Shown piece by piece: positions 8,301 through 16,193 of a stretch of DNA of 18,823 bases; positions within the stretch are counted from its first letter, which is position 1; the number at the start of each line of letters is the position of its first letter. This DNA comes from JANRKT01 sp033763355. GTDB lineage: Bacteria > Bacteroidota > Bacteroidia > Chitinophagales > Chitinophagaceae. The stretch lies in the NCBI GenBank assembly GCA_033763355.1, contig JANRKT010000018.1, positions 1 to 18,823 of the forward strand. Direction: 5' to 3'. The translations under genes were made by a program, and so were the position numbers. Under the pieces are notes generated by a model. That model saw nothing but the letters and a program-made list of their open reading frames with translations. It did no database searches and was not told the origin of the DNA.

Positions 8301-11300
8301 TTAATACCTTATAACACGTTTTGAGCCCCTGCTATCTGTTATTTCCACGTCAGAAATATTACCGGTTGTAATCATAAGACGGGACGACTGTGACAAAAAA
8401 GAGGCACCATAAGCTATTTCCCTCTTTTGCTGTGTTCCATTTTTGTATTTTATTACTGCACTGACATCAGAAGGCTGAAACCGGATGCAGGGGTACTCTT
8501 TCTTCAGTTGCAAAATTTTTAAAGGCCCCCTGTTTTGACTTGCAGCAAGCAGGCAGCTTTTACGAGTACCTTGCAGCATAACAAGCGCTTTTCCATTTCC
8601 GGGAATATATATCCCGCTTTCTGCTATTGTCAATGGTTTAAAATTGCCTTTGCCATCTCCTTTCAGGAACAAACCGTTTAATGCATCATATCGTCCAACA
8701 GGAACTTCGGTGCCGTAATCATTGCCATTTATCACAACATCCAGGTTGCCATCACCATCAAAATCTTCCGCTGTCATGCCGTTAATAACCGAAAGCTGGG
8801 CCTGCACCGGAAGGGGTTGCAAACTGAATTTGCCATTGCCATCATTGCGAACAAATGCAGATTGAAAAAAAGAAGCAGATAACCGAACGGCTCCCTTTCG
8901 CTGTTCTTCCGTTAACAGATCCGGCAATGCAGATAATGCATAGGATTTGTAATTTGGAAATTTTACTCTTGTACCAATCATTTCCTTTATCATATCATCC
9001 CTTAAATGGGCAGGAAACTCCTTTACCGCCCTCTGGTCTGCTGATGCAGGAAGAAACAGAGAAGGTACGGCATCGTAGCTGCCGTTATTGTCAAAATCCT
9101 TTGCCGTAATGTGAACCGGATATTTATCTAGGGCCCTGTAATAGGAATTTTTCCCGAGGTTACCAGCTATGTAATCTATGTCCCCGTCATTATCAAAATC
9201 GCCGGGAGCAAGAGAATTCCACCATCCAGTCTGTGACTGGATACCAGACAAGGAAGTAACATCTTCAAACACCCCTTGATTGTTCTTAAGAAAATTCAGG
9301 GGCATCCATTCCCCTGCCATAACAAGATCAGGCCACCCGTCATTATCAAAATCTGAGAACACGGCATCACAAACCAAGCCCCTGTTTAATAAACTTTTTG
9401 CCACCGTTCCGGTTATGTCAGTAAATTTTACTTTGCCTTTTTGCGTATCATTCCTGTAAATAAAACTGGAAACAGGTTTGGGATAATGCCTGGGTTCCAC
9501 TCTGCCGGCAACAAATAAATCCAGGTCGCCATCTTTGTCAAAGTCTGCGGCCCTTATACAGGATTTGCTTACCAGGTTTTGAGGAAGCGCCGATGAATCA
9601 TGTAAAAAATTCCCTTTGCCATCGTTTATGTAAAACCTGTCGCGGTAAGCATCGCTTTGCGGTTTAGCCTCATATCCCCCGCTAGCGATGTATAAATCAA
9701 GATCTTTGTCGCCATCCGCATCAAACAGCAATAAGCCAAGGTCTTCAGCATTTTTATTGGCCGCACTGTCTGAAGCGCCAACTAAGTTTTTTTGAATAAA
9801 TTTTCCGTCCGCCTGCTGCAAAAACAACTGCGCCATATAAAAAAATGATCCCCCCGTTACCAGGTCATCCAGTCCGTTTCCGTCTATATCCCCTGCAGTC
9901 AGCGCCGGCCCGTATTCTGATAATTTATGTGGCAGTAACTTTTGAATGTTGAAATCAATATAATCCCTTTCTTTATGAATGTAGCGGATACCTGCTGAAC
10001 CTGTTACTTCACGAAACAGCGTATTACCGGCAACAGCTTTATAAGGCCATGTATAATTTAAAGTAGCATCCGTCTTTTGAATTTTTAATACCTGACCTGC
10101 TTTTACGTTTTTCAATAATTGCATTTTACCATCCGGCCATTTTACAATAACAGAATCTGCCGACTGAACTTTTCCAAGGCCAAAATGGGCAATATTATGA
10201 TGGGTTGAAAGATAACCACGGTATGGAGTATATTCATATACCTGCATCTTGCGGTTATCATAATATAGTTCTATCCATGCCCCAAGTCCCCGGCGATTCA
10301 GGGAATCTCCTTCCAATTGTATATTCAGGTAATGATTTACGCTATCGCTCAGTTCCCTTTCATTATTCCTGTAAAGTAAGGCTTCATCATTTATGTTATT
10401 TACTACAAGGTCCATGTCACCGTCATTATCCAGATCAGCATAAGCGGCGCCATTTGAAAAAGTCGCCTTGTCCAGGCCCCATTTACCGGTAACATTTTCA
10501 AAACTTAAGTCCCCTTTGTTTTTATACGCATAGTTGGAAATTTTAACCTGCGGTATTTGTTCCAGTATTTCTTTTGTTGATGCCAGCATGCTTGCCTTAT
10601 TCCTGTATGCAATAAAATCATGGTCTGTAACATCCTTTGGGAAACCGTTGGTAATAATAATGTCCCGGTGACCGTCATTATCAAAATCGGTAACAACAGG
10701 TGCCCAGCTCCAGTCTGTTTCAGCAATTCCTGCAAAAAAACCAATATCGCTGAAGACCGGGGGCCCAAGTGAATCATTCGCCAAAATCCTTTGCCCCTGG
10801 TTGATCTGAAGGGTATTCCTCACATACTGGTACTGGTAACCATAATAGTCATTATTGAGGTATCGCTGGTAATTCAAAGGGTTTAACATCATCTTCTTCC
10901 TGAAATTATCTTCCGGGTTCATGTCCAGTTCAATCACATCATCCAGCCCGTCATTATTAATATCAATAACATCCTGGCCCATGGAGTTTTCGGCAGTGTG
11001 CTTAAAATAAGTGGTTACTTCATTGGTAAATGTGCCGTTGCGGTTGTTGATGTAAAGGATATTATTTGAAAGAAAATCGTTTGTTACATAAATATCTTTC
11101 CATCCATCTTTATTGATATCAGTAATATTTACCCCGTGGCCATACCCTTCAAAAGTAATTCCGGCTTCTTTGGATACATTGGTAAAATAAGGATGCTGCA
11201 AACTGTCGTTCCGGTCATTGCGGTATAACCTGTCGGTATTGGGATGCGAGCCATCTGTGATGATGGGCCGGAAGGTATTCGGAAACTGTTGCTTTACAAT

Positions 11301-11876
11301 TTCGTTTACCAGCAGGTACATATCCAGGTCGCCGTCATTATCATAATCAAAAAATGCGGCCATGGTGGAATGTGAGTTATCATCTAAACCATATTCCGCA
11401 GCCATATTAGTAAACGAAGGGACACCCTGTTCATCAAGGCCTTTATTTATGTATAAGATATTTTCCCTTTTTACCGTATCACTGAGAATAGTTGCACTCA
11501 CATAAATATCAGAAAGCCCGTCGTTGTTAATATCAACCACACTCACCCCGCGGCACCATTTGCCTTCTCCGTGTACTCCGGCAGCATCAGTAATGTCTTC
11601 AAACCTGAAATCTCCTTTATTCAGGTAAAGCTTATTGGAAACCATGTTGCCGGTAAAATAAACATCCTGCAGGCCGTCATTATTGAAATCTGCAATACCC
11701 ACACCGCCGCCGTTATAAATATTCTCAACATCCAGTATGTTTAACGTATCGTTATCTTCAATCAGGTTATTGAAATGGATACCCGAGTGTGCTGAAGAAA
11801 CTTCTTCAAAAAACTTTTTACTCCCGCAGCTTATAGCAGTAAAAATTATGGCAGCAATAAAGAAATACCTGATCAT
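8301..11876 (-). CDS. Large FG-GAP/VCBS-repeat, ASPIC/UnbV-domain lipoprotein
   Basis: A 1191-aa protein. Residues 1-17 (MIRYFFIAAIIFTAISC) form a lipoprotein signal with Cys17. At least 14 calcium-loop motifs of the DxDxDGxxD type are visible, starting at residues 63, 115, 177, 253, 305, 397, 481, 663, 719, 778, 842, 893, 927 and 1038. They form two integrin-alpha-like propeller halves. Between them, at about 528-598, lies an ASPIC/UnbV domain (RRGLGAWIELYYD, YRGYLSTHHNIAHFGLG, VIVKWPDGKMQ), and a divergent second copy closes the protein (about 1127-1187; GASFLSQSSR). This is the standard architecture of CRTAC1-like proteins that occur in many copies in Bacteroidota, often beside SusC/SusD systems. 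A role in surface binding or calcium-dependent interaction is inferred. No SusC/D gene is in the window. The protein is intact, unlike its downstream neighbour. Confidence 0.92.
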   Translation of the reverse strand: MIRYFFIAAIIFTAISCGSKKFFEEVSSAHSGIHFNNLIEDNDTLNILDVENIYNGGGVGIADFNNDGLQDVYFTGNMVSNKLYLNKGDFRFEDITDAAGVHGEGKWCRGVSVVDINNDGLSDIYVSATILSDTVKRENILYINKGLDEQGVPSFTNMAAEYGLDDNSHSTMAAFFDYDNDGDLDMYLLVNEIVKQQFPNTFRPIITDGSHPNTDRLYRNDRNDSLQHPYFTNVSKEAGITFEGYGHGVNITDINKDGWKDIYVTNDFLSNNILYINNRNGTFTNEVTTYFKHTAENSMGQDVIDINNDGLDDVIELDMNPEDNFRKKMMLNPLNYQRYLNNDYYGYQYQYVRNTLQINQGQRILANDSLGPPVFSDIGFFAGIAETDWSWAPVVTDFDNDGHRDIIITNGFPKDVTDHDFIAYRNKASMLASTKEILEQIPQVKISNYAYKNKGDLSFENVTGKWGLDKATFSNGAAYADLDNDGDMDLVVNNINDEALLYRNNERELSDSVNHYLNIQLEGDSLNRRGLGAWIELYYDNRKMQVYEYTPYRGYLSTHHNIAHFGLGKVQSADSVIVKWPDGKMQLLKNVKAGQVLKIQKTDATLNYTWPYKAVAGNTLFREVTGSAGIRYIHKERDYIDFNIQKLLPHKLSEYGPALTAGDIDGNGLDDLVTGGSFFYMAQLFLQQADGKFIQKNLVGASDSAANKNAEDLGLLLFDADGDKDLDLYIASGGYEAKPQSDAYRDRFYINDGKGNFLHDSSALPQNLVSKSCIRAADFDKDGDLDLFVAGRVEPRHYPKPVSSFIYRNDTQKGKVKFTDITGTVAKSLLNRGLVCDAVFSDFDNDGWPDLVMAGEWMPLNFLKNNQGVFEDVTSLSGIQSQTGWWNSLAPGDFDNDGDIDYIAGNLGKNSYYRALDKYPVHITAKDFDNNGSYDAVPSLFLPASADQRAVKEFPAHLRDDMIKEMIGTRVKFPNYKSYALSALPDLLTEEQRKGAVRLSASFFQSAFVRNDGNGKFSLQPLPVQAQLSVINGMTAEDFDGDGNLDVVINGNDYGTEVPVGRYDALNGLFLKGDGKGNFKPLTIAESGIYIPGNGKALVMLQGTRKSCLLAASQNRGPLKILQLKKEYPCIRFQPSDVSAVIKYKNGTQQKREIAYGASFLSQSSRLMITTGNISDVEITDSRGSKRVIRY

Positions 11877-11958
11877 TTTGAAAATACAGTTGGGATATTT
11901 TAAAAGAACCGAAGTTAACCGATACCTGCAAACAAGCCGTAAAATTTAAAAAAGAAAA

Positions 11959-12184
11959 TTATCCGTTTATCAGCAAAGGTTTTTTTACTACTGAAATACT
12001 GATTAACGCCACTTTATCATCTCTGCCCGGAGAAACATTCAACCACCCGTTTGTATTAGCATTAGTTTGCAGTATTTGTCCAGTTGTAAGATATGTCATC
12101 CCACTTTGCAAAGGTTGAGGGCAAGTTTAAATTCAATTTAATGGCTTTACAGCCACTATCCCGTAACGCCACACTAAAAATGAT
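11959..12184 (-). pseudogene. Possible frameshifted C-terminal coding relic (unidentified)
   Basis: On the minus strand one frame from 12184 to 12062 reads ALRDSGCKAIKLNLNLPSTF followed by AKWDDISYNWTNTAN and then a stop. An overlapping frame continues as NANTNGWLNVSPGRDDKVAL and ISISVVKKPLLING, ending at the TAA at 11959. Both stretches have protein-like composition, and together they would make about 70 residues of a C-terminus joined by one frameshift near 12064-12085. I do not recognise the family, and no start or full domain is present. Chance open frames in AT-rich DNA remain a real alternative. Confidence 0.22.
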
Positions 12185-12298
12185 TCAGAATAGCCTGCAA
12201 CCTAAATGGATAAATACAAAAAAAGTTTTTAACCTATAAGGCAAAGCCTCTGGACTATGTAAGGAAGAATTTGTATATAACAAAATCAAAGCAAGATA

Positions 12299-12328
12299 TT
12301 TCAGCATATATATCTCCCTTTATTTTTG
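12299..12328 (+). promoter_or_regulatory. Candidate Bacteroidota promoter for the plus-strand operon
   Basis: TTTC (12299-12302) is separated by 18 nt from TATTTTTG (12321-12328), an exact TAnnTTTG -7 element with a one-mismatch -33 element and slightly short spacing. Transcription would begin near 12335, about 40 nt before the ATG at 12374. It would originally have served a DeoR-type regulator and now the fused remnant and the genes after it. No Shine-Dalgarno sequence is seen, as usual for this phylum. Confidence 0.4.
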
Positions 12329-12373
12329 TTTATTTACTATTTCTTTCGTATTCTTGCGTTTTTATTATTCATC

Positions 12374-12874
12374 ATGCATGCCAATCATCGCCGGGATAAA
12401 ATACTTGAATTGCTCAGGGAAGACGATTCTGCCAAAGCGCCTGACTTGCCCGCAAATTTATGGAATAATAACTATGCCGATAATGACAGCAAATATGCCT
12501 TGTTTCGTTGTGGCAGCTGGGCCAGGTCCTCTTTACCCGATATACAGATCGGCACAGCAGTCGGAACAGAAAAAACTTACGGTGCCCTGAAAGACTGCAC
12601 ACCTGCATCGTCGTATACTTGTGACAGCATCAGCACAGATGCTTGTAAAGGCATTATCAAAGCTTATGTTGGTGAAGCCGAACTGACCAATGATGCATTG
12701 AGCACTTTTGGCAACAAGACAGTAGCACAAATTAACAACCTTCAGGGTTTGATGCAATATGTAAGCCGTAATGGGTTTGAACACCATGTGGTGATGAATG
12801 CAAATAAGACTGTACCCATATTGAAAGAAGCTTTTGAGAATTAGTTAAATTGGGAAGCCTGTTTACATAATTAA
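12374..12874 (+). pseudogene. DeoR-like N-terminus fused to the C-terminus of an L-fucose-isomerase-like protein
   Basis: From the ATG at 12374, residues 6-25 (RRDKILELLREDDSAKAPDL) match the opening helix of DeoR-family regulators, whose next element should be a helix-turn-helix (xVSxxTIRRDL). Instead, from W30 (12461) the protein becomes the C-terminal domain of an L-fucose-isomerase-like sugar isomerase: WNNNYADN, YALFRCGSW, KTYGAL, IKAYVGEAELTNDALSTFGN, INNLQGLMQYVSRNGFEHHV. Family members run to about 450-590 residues, so most of both parent genes is missing. A further short in-frame gap is likely at LPDIQIGTAVGTEKTYG, where relatives have a few more residues. The frame stops at a TAG (12842-12844), but continuing in frame gives LNWEACLHN and TAA at 12872, matching the usual ...NYLxWEVY ending, so the TAG probably replaces a Tyr codon. 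Neither parent activity is expected to survive. The transketolase gene starts 3 bp after the TAA. The DeoR part is less certain than the isomerase part. Confidence 0.78.
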
Positions 12875-12877
12875 GTT

Positions 12878-13714
12878 ATGACAGTAAAAGAGCTGCAGAA
12901 GAAATCAATTCAGTACAGGAAGAATATTCTTAAATATATTTTTCATGCCAATGCCGGGCATACCGGCGGCAGTTTGTCCTGCATTGATATATTGAATGTG
13001 CTGTACAATCATACAATGAATGTACACCCTGAAAATTTCAAATCTCCGGACAGGGATCGTTATATTCAAAGCAAAGGTCATTCAGTAGAAGCCTTGTTTG
13101 TGGTATTGGCTGACAAGGGATTTTTTCCTGAAACGGATTTGAATACTTTGTGCAAATACCAGTCACATTATATTGGCCACCCTACCCGCAAAGTAAATGG
13201 TGTAGAACAAAATACAGGTGCATTGGGTCATGGTTTGCCCATTAGTACAGGCACAGCTCTTGCGGCAAAAATTGATAACAGGAAATACAGGGTGTTTACT
13301 TTATTGGGCGACGGCGAGTTGCCTGAAGGCTCTAACTGGGAAGCAGCTTTAACAGCGTCGCATTATAAATTGGATAATCTCTGCACCATCATTGATCATA
13401 ATAAACTCCAGATTACCGGGCCTACAGAAGAAGTTTGCAATACCAATCCTATTGATAAAAAATTTGAAAGCTTTGGTTGGGCCGTTCGTCATGTGGATGG
13501 CCATAATCTGAAGGAATTAAAAGAAACATTCGATTCGCTTCCTTTTGCTGACAGCAAGCCCAGTCTGGTAATTGCACATACTGTAAAAGGCAAGGGGGTA
13601 AGTTATATGGAAAATGTGCTGAAATGGCATCACGGTGTACCCAGCGAAGAACAATATAAAGAAGCATTATCCGAATTGGATAATGCGATGATAACTATAC
13701 CAGATGATTTTTAA
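12878..13714 (+). CDS. Transketolase N-terminal (thiamine-diphosphate-binding) subunit
   Basis: A 278-aa cytoplasmic protein matching the N-terminal half of split transketolases, of normal length for that subunit. Visible features are FHANAGHTGGSLSCIDIL (His28), SKGHS (His68), IGHP (His101), GALGHGLPISTG (His118), and the thiamine-diphosphate motif GDGELPEGSNWEAA (144 on) ending in DHNK (Asn175), plus KGKGVSYMEN and WHHGVP. It would pair with a separate C-terminal subunit to move two-carbon units between sugar phosphates. In split systems the C-terminal gene normally follows directly, but here a signal-peptide protein begins about 75 bp later and no C-terminal half is seen in the window. With the isomerase remnant upstream, this looks like what is left of a pentose or deoxy-sugar catabolic operon. 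The reading frame itself is intact. It could be active if a partner exists elsewhere. Confidence 0.92.
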   Translation: MTVKELQKKSIQYRKNILKYIFHANAGHTGGSLSCIDILNVLYNHTMNVHPENFKSPDRDRYIQSKGHSVEALFVVLADKGFFPETDLNTLCKYQSHYIGHPTRKVNGVEQNTGALGHGLPISTGTALAAKIDNRKYRVFTLLGDGELPEGSNWEAALTASHYKLDNLCTIIDHNKLQITGPTEEVCNTNPIDKKFESFGWAVRHVDGHNLKELKETFDSLPFADSKPSLVIAHTVKGKGVSYMENVLKWHHGVPSEEQYKEALSELDNAMITIPDDF

Positions 13715-13789
13715 ACCCCACTCATTTGGAGAGAGGGTCAGGAAGATGTTTTGAAAAAAAATCAAATTAATACTCAAAACAAAAGTCAA

Positions 13790-14842
13790 ATGAATGCCAG
13801 CTTAAGAATTATTCATATTATTCTTTGTTTAACAGGTGTAAACGCTTTTGCACAAAATGTTACTGCTCCAAAAAAATCAACTACCATATTTTCAGAAGAA
13901 GTAGTAAAACCAAGAATGCGTGTCATTATTGATAATGACTTTGGCGGAGATCCTGATGGCCTGTTTCAGTTGGTGCATCACCTGTTATCGCCTTCAGTTG
14001 AAATCAGGGGTATCATAGGTTCACATCTGAAACCGGGAGATGGCTTTGATCGTTCGAATGAAACAGCAACTAATGCAAAGAAGAAGATTGAGGAAATGCT
14101 GAACATCATGTACCCCGGCAAATCATTTCCTGTTTACCAGGGATCAAATAATGCATTGGAAAACGATAGCACTGCACAAAAATCGGATGCCGCCGATGCT
14201 ATTATAAAAGAAGCGATGCGGGATGATACAAAGCTACCTTTATATATGGTTTGTGGCGCCGGACTAACAGACCTGGCGAGTGCTTATCTTTTAAAACCCG
14301 AAATAGCAAAGCGATTGACATTGATCTGGATTGGCGGACCTGAATATACCGATTTGGCTCCTCCGCCTCCGGGTTATACAAGTTTAGAATATAACCTTGC
14401 AATAGATTTGAAAGCAGGGCAGGTTATATTTAATAAGTCTTCAATTCCTATCTGGCAAGTACCAAGAAGCAGTTACAGATTAGTAATGATGCCTTACTCG
14501 TCTTTATTGCTCAAAGTAAAAACACAGGGAAAGATTGGCGAATACCTTACCAGTGCACTTGAGCGGGTTATGAAGATGGCAATAAAATATAATTTCAATG
14601 TTGGCGAAATTTATATTGTTGGTGATAGCCCATTGGTATTATTAACAGCTTTGCAATCTTCTTTTGAACCGGATCCCTCTTCAAGCAAATATGCACTGCG
14701 GCCGGCGCCGCTGATCAACAATCAGGGATTGTATGAAGTAAATAATTCAGGAAGAAACATAAGAGTATATTACCAATTGGATGTTCAATTGCTGCTGGAT
14801 GATTTTTATTCCAAATTGGTTTTGTTTAATCAGAGTAAATAA
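13790..14842 (+). CDS. Secreted nucleoside-hydrolase-like protein
   Basis: About 350 aa from the ATG at 13790, chosen because it gives a clean signal peptide (MNASLRIIHIILCLTGVNAF, AQ); an in-frame TTG at 13751 would add 13 charged residues before it. The mature protein opens with MRVIIDNDFGGDPDG (Asp48, Asp50, Asp54, Asp56). This corresponds to the DxDxxxDD calcium-binding loop of inosine-uridine nucleoside hydrolases, with DD changed to DPD. Later blocks VCGAGLTDLASAYLL and TLIWIGGPEYTD also fit the nucleoside-hydrolase fold. Export of such a fold argues for a substrate in the periplasm or outside, possibly a nucleoside or another N- or O-riboside or glycoside; the substrate is not identifiable. 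It is followed after 153 bp by an esterase and then by a second protein of related fold. No partner for the transketolase lies in the gap before it. Confidence 0.82.
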   Translation: MNASLRIIHIILCLTGVNAFAQNVTAPKKSTTIFSEEVVKPRMRVIIDNDFGGDPDGLFQLVHHLLSPSVEIRGIIGSHLKPGDGFDRSNETATNAKKKIEEMLNIMYPGKSFPVYQGSNNALENDSTAQKSDAADAIIKEAMRDDTKLPLYMVCGAGLTDLASAYLLKPEIAKRLTLIWIGGPEYTDLAPPPPGYTSLEYNLAIDLKAGQVIFNKSSIPIWQVPRSSYRLVMMPYSSLLLKVKTQGKIGEYLTSALERVMKMAIKYNFNVGEIYIVGDSPLVLLTALQSSFEPDPSSSKYALRPAPLINNQGLYEVNNSGRNIRVYYQLDVQLLLDDFYSKLVLFNQSK

Positions 14843-14995
14843 TAAAAAGGCTGAGCAGAGAACAGAACGATGAATGGAGCGTCGTAACACAAGTTTAATA
14901 GTAGCACTTAAGTTGGCACAAAAATAATCCCATAAAAAATGTAACAACGCTCATAACCTTCTTCAATTTTATTATTCATCATAAAGTCACTTATC

Positions 14996-16147
14996 ATGTA
15001 TAAACTAAGTCTTACGTATTGCTCGCTGATATTATCGCTTTGTTTACATGCACAGAATAGTGCCAGGCTCGTTTCACCTGAAGTACAACCTGACAATTCA
15101 GTAATCTTTAGAATAAAAGCGCCGGGAGCACATAAAGTGCAGGTGGTAGGCACTTTTTCGCCCGGATTTAAGCCAACAACAATGGAGAAGAAAGATTCAG
15201 GTCTATTTGAAGTGAAGATCGGGCCATTAGCTTCTGATATGTATGAATACCGTTTCATTCTTGACAGTGCATTGATGCCTGATCCGAATAACAATGCAGT
15301 GACAAGAGATGGAAGCTATATTGAGAACAGGCTGCTGATACCGGGTAAATTAGGCGATTTGCTTGCCACACAGAATGTGCCGCATGGAAATGTGACGGCT
15401 GTTTGGTATCCGTCTCCAACATTGGGTAAATCGAGAAGAATGTATGTATATACACCACCGGGTTATGAAAATGGAAAAGATAAATATCCTGTGATGTATT
15501 TATTGCACGGCGGTGGTGGTGATGAAGATGGCTGGATCAATCGGGGCAGAGCCAATTACATTATTGACAACCTCATCGCATCTAAAGAAGCGGTACCAAT
15601 GATTGTGGTGATAACAAATGGCAATCCTGATGCAGTTGCAGCACCACTTGACAGACCTTTGAATACAATGAAAGAAACACCTGGAATAGGAAGCATGGCT
15701 TCCATGAGATTTGAAGAAAGCCTTGTAAAAGATGTAGTGCCATACATTGAAAAGAACTATCGTGTTATCGCAGATGCAGATCATCGTGCATTAACAGGGT
15801 TTTCAATGGGTGGCTATCAAACACAAAACACTACAAATTACAACCCGGGCATGTTTAATTACATAGGTGTGATGAGCATGGGTTTGTTTTCTGCTTTTGG
15901 GAATAACAATACAAATTATGATAAGGATAAACATGTTGCGCAGTTAAAAGCATTGATGGCCTCGAAGCCAAAGCTTTATTGGATTGGTATCGGAAAGGAT
16001 GATTTTTTATTTGCGACAGTGACCAAACTTCGGGGCTTGTATGATGAAATAGGTTTTAAATACACTTATCGTGAAAGCGAGGGAAATCACACCTGGAAGG
16101 AATGGCGGCTTTATTTAACCGAACTCGTACCAAAGTTTTTCAAGTAG
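14996..16147 (+). CDS. Secreted CE1-type (feruloyl/acetyl-xylan-like) esterase
   Basis: A 383-aa protein with a signal peptide at 1-20 (ends LHAQN). Residues about 22-115 form an Ig-like/CBM48-like sandwich (DNSVIFRIKAPGAHKVQVVG, YEYRFILDS). The alpha/beta-hydrolase (esterase D/CE1) domain covers about 125-383. Its oxyanion region is YLLHGGGGDEDGW (169-180), the nucleophile elbow GFSMGG places the catalytic Ser at 270, Asp335/Asp336 in GIGKDDFL is the likely acid, and His365 in EGNHTWKEW is the base. This two-domain layout is common in Bacteroidota polysaccharide-utilisation loci, where the enzymes remove feruloyl, acetyl or related esters from plant polymers. The true ester here is not known. 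It sits between two nucleoside-hydrolase-fold proteins, in line for cotranscription with the next gene 46 bp away. It appears intact, with the whole triad present. Confidence 0.9.
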   Translation: MYKLSLTYCSLILSLCLHAQNSARLVSPEVQPDNSVIFRIKAPGAHKVQVVGTFSPGFKPTTMEKKDSGLFEVKIGPLASDMYEYRFILDSALMPDPNNNAVTRDGSYIENRLLIPGKLGDLLATQNVPHGNVTAVWYPSPTLGKSRRMYVYTPPGYENGKDKYPVMYLLHGGGGDEDGWINRGRANYIIDNLIASKEAVPMIVVITNGNPDAVAAPLDRPLNTMKETPGIGSMASMRFEESLVKDVVPYIEKNYRVIADADHRALTGFSMGGYQTQNTTNYNPGMFNYIGVMSMGLFSAFGNNNTNYDKDKHVAQLKALMASKPKLYWIGIGKDDFLFATVTKLRGLYDEIGFKYTYRESEGNHTWKEWRLYLTELVPKFFK

Positions 16148-16193
16148 GTATAATCAAAGTGAATATTAATATTATCCATAAAAAATTATAAAG

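Larger units (their letters stand above)
11877..12373. other. Divergent intergenic region with no intact gene
   Basis: About 500 bp between the minus-strand FG-GAP gene and the plus-strand DeoR/isomerase remnant. It should contain both outward promoters. The plus-strand candidate is at 12299-12328; for the minus strand I find no TAnnTTTG match. A possible frameshifted coding relic on the minus strand is listed separately (11959-12184). No RNA gene, IS end or long direct repeat was seen. Confidence 0.5.

Noticed and set aside
8301..11876. The many DxDxDG repeats considered as a tandem DNA repeat array.
   Set aside because: The repeats are at the protein-motif level, spaced unevenly, and explained by FG-GAP/calcium loops; no DNA-level tandem periodicity is evident.
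12326..12373. Longer upstream start for the plus-strand remnant, adding a hydrophobic leader (FIYYFFRILAFLLFIM).
   Set aside because: The DeoR-like homology starts right after the ATG at 12374, and the candidate -7 promoter element overlaps 12326, so the extra residues are probably untranslated leader.
13751..13789. TTG start for the nucleoside-hydrolase-like protein.
   Set aside because: It would place 13 polar and charged residues before the signal peptide; the ATG at 13790 gives a normal one.
14843..14995. Hidden small gene or promoter between the nucleoside-hydrolase-like and esterase genes.
   Set aside because: No TAnnTTTG element on the plus strand and no protein-like frame; the minus-strand open frame at 14908-15294 is antisense to the esterase.
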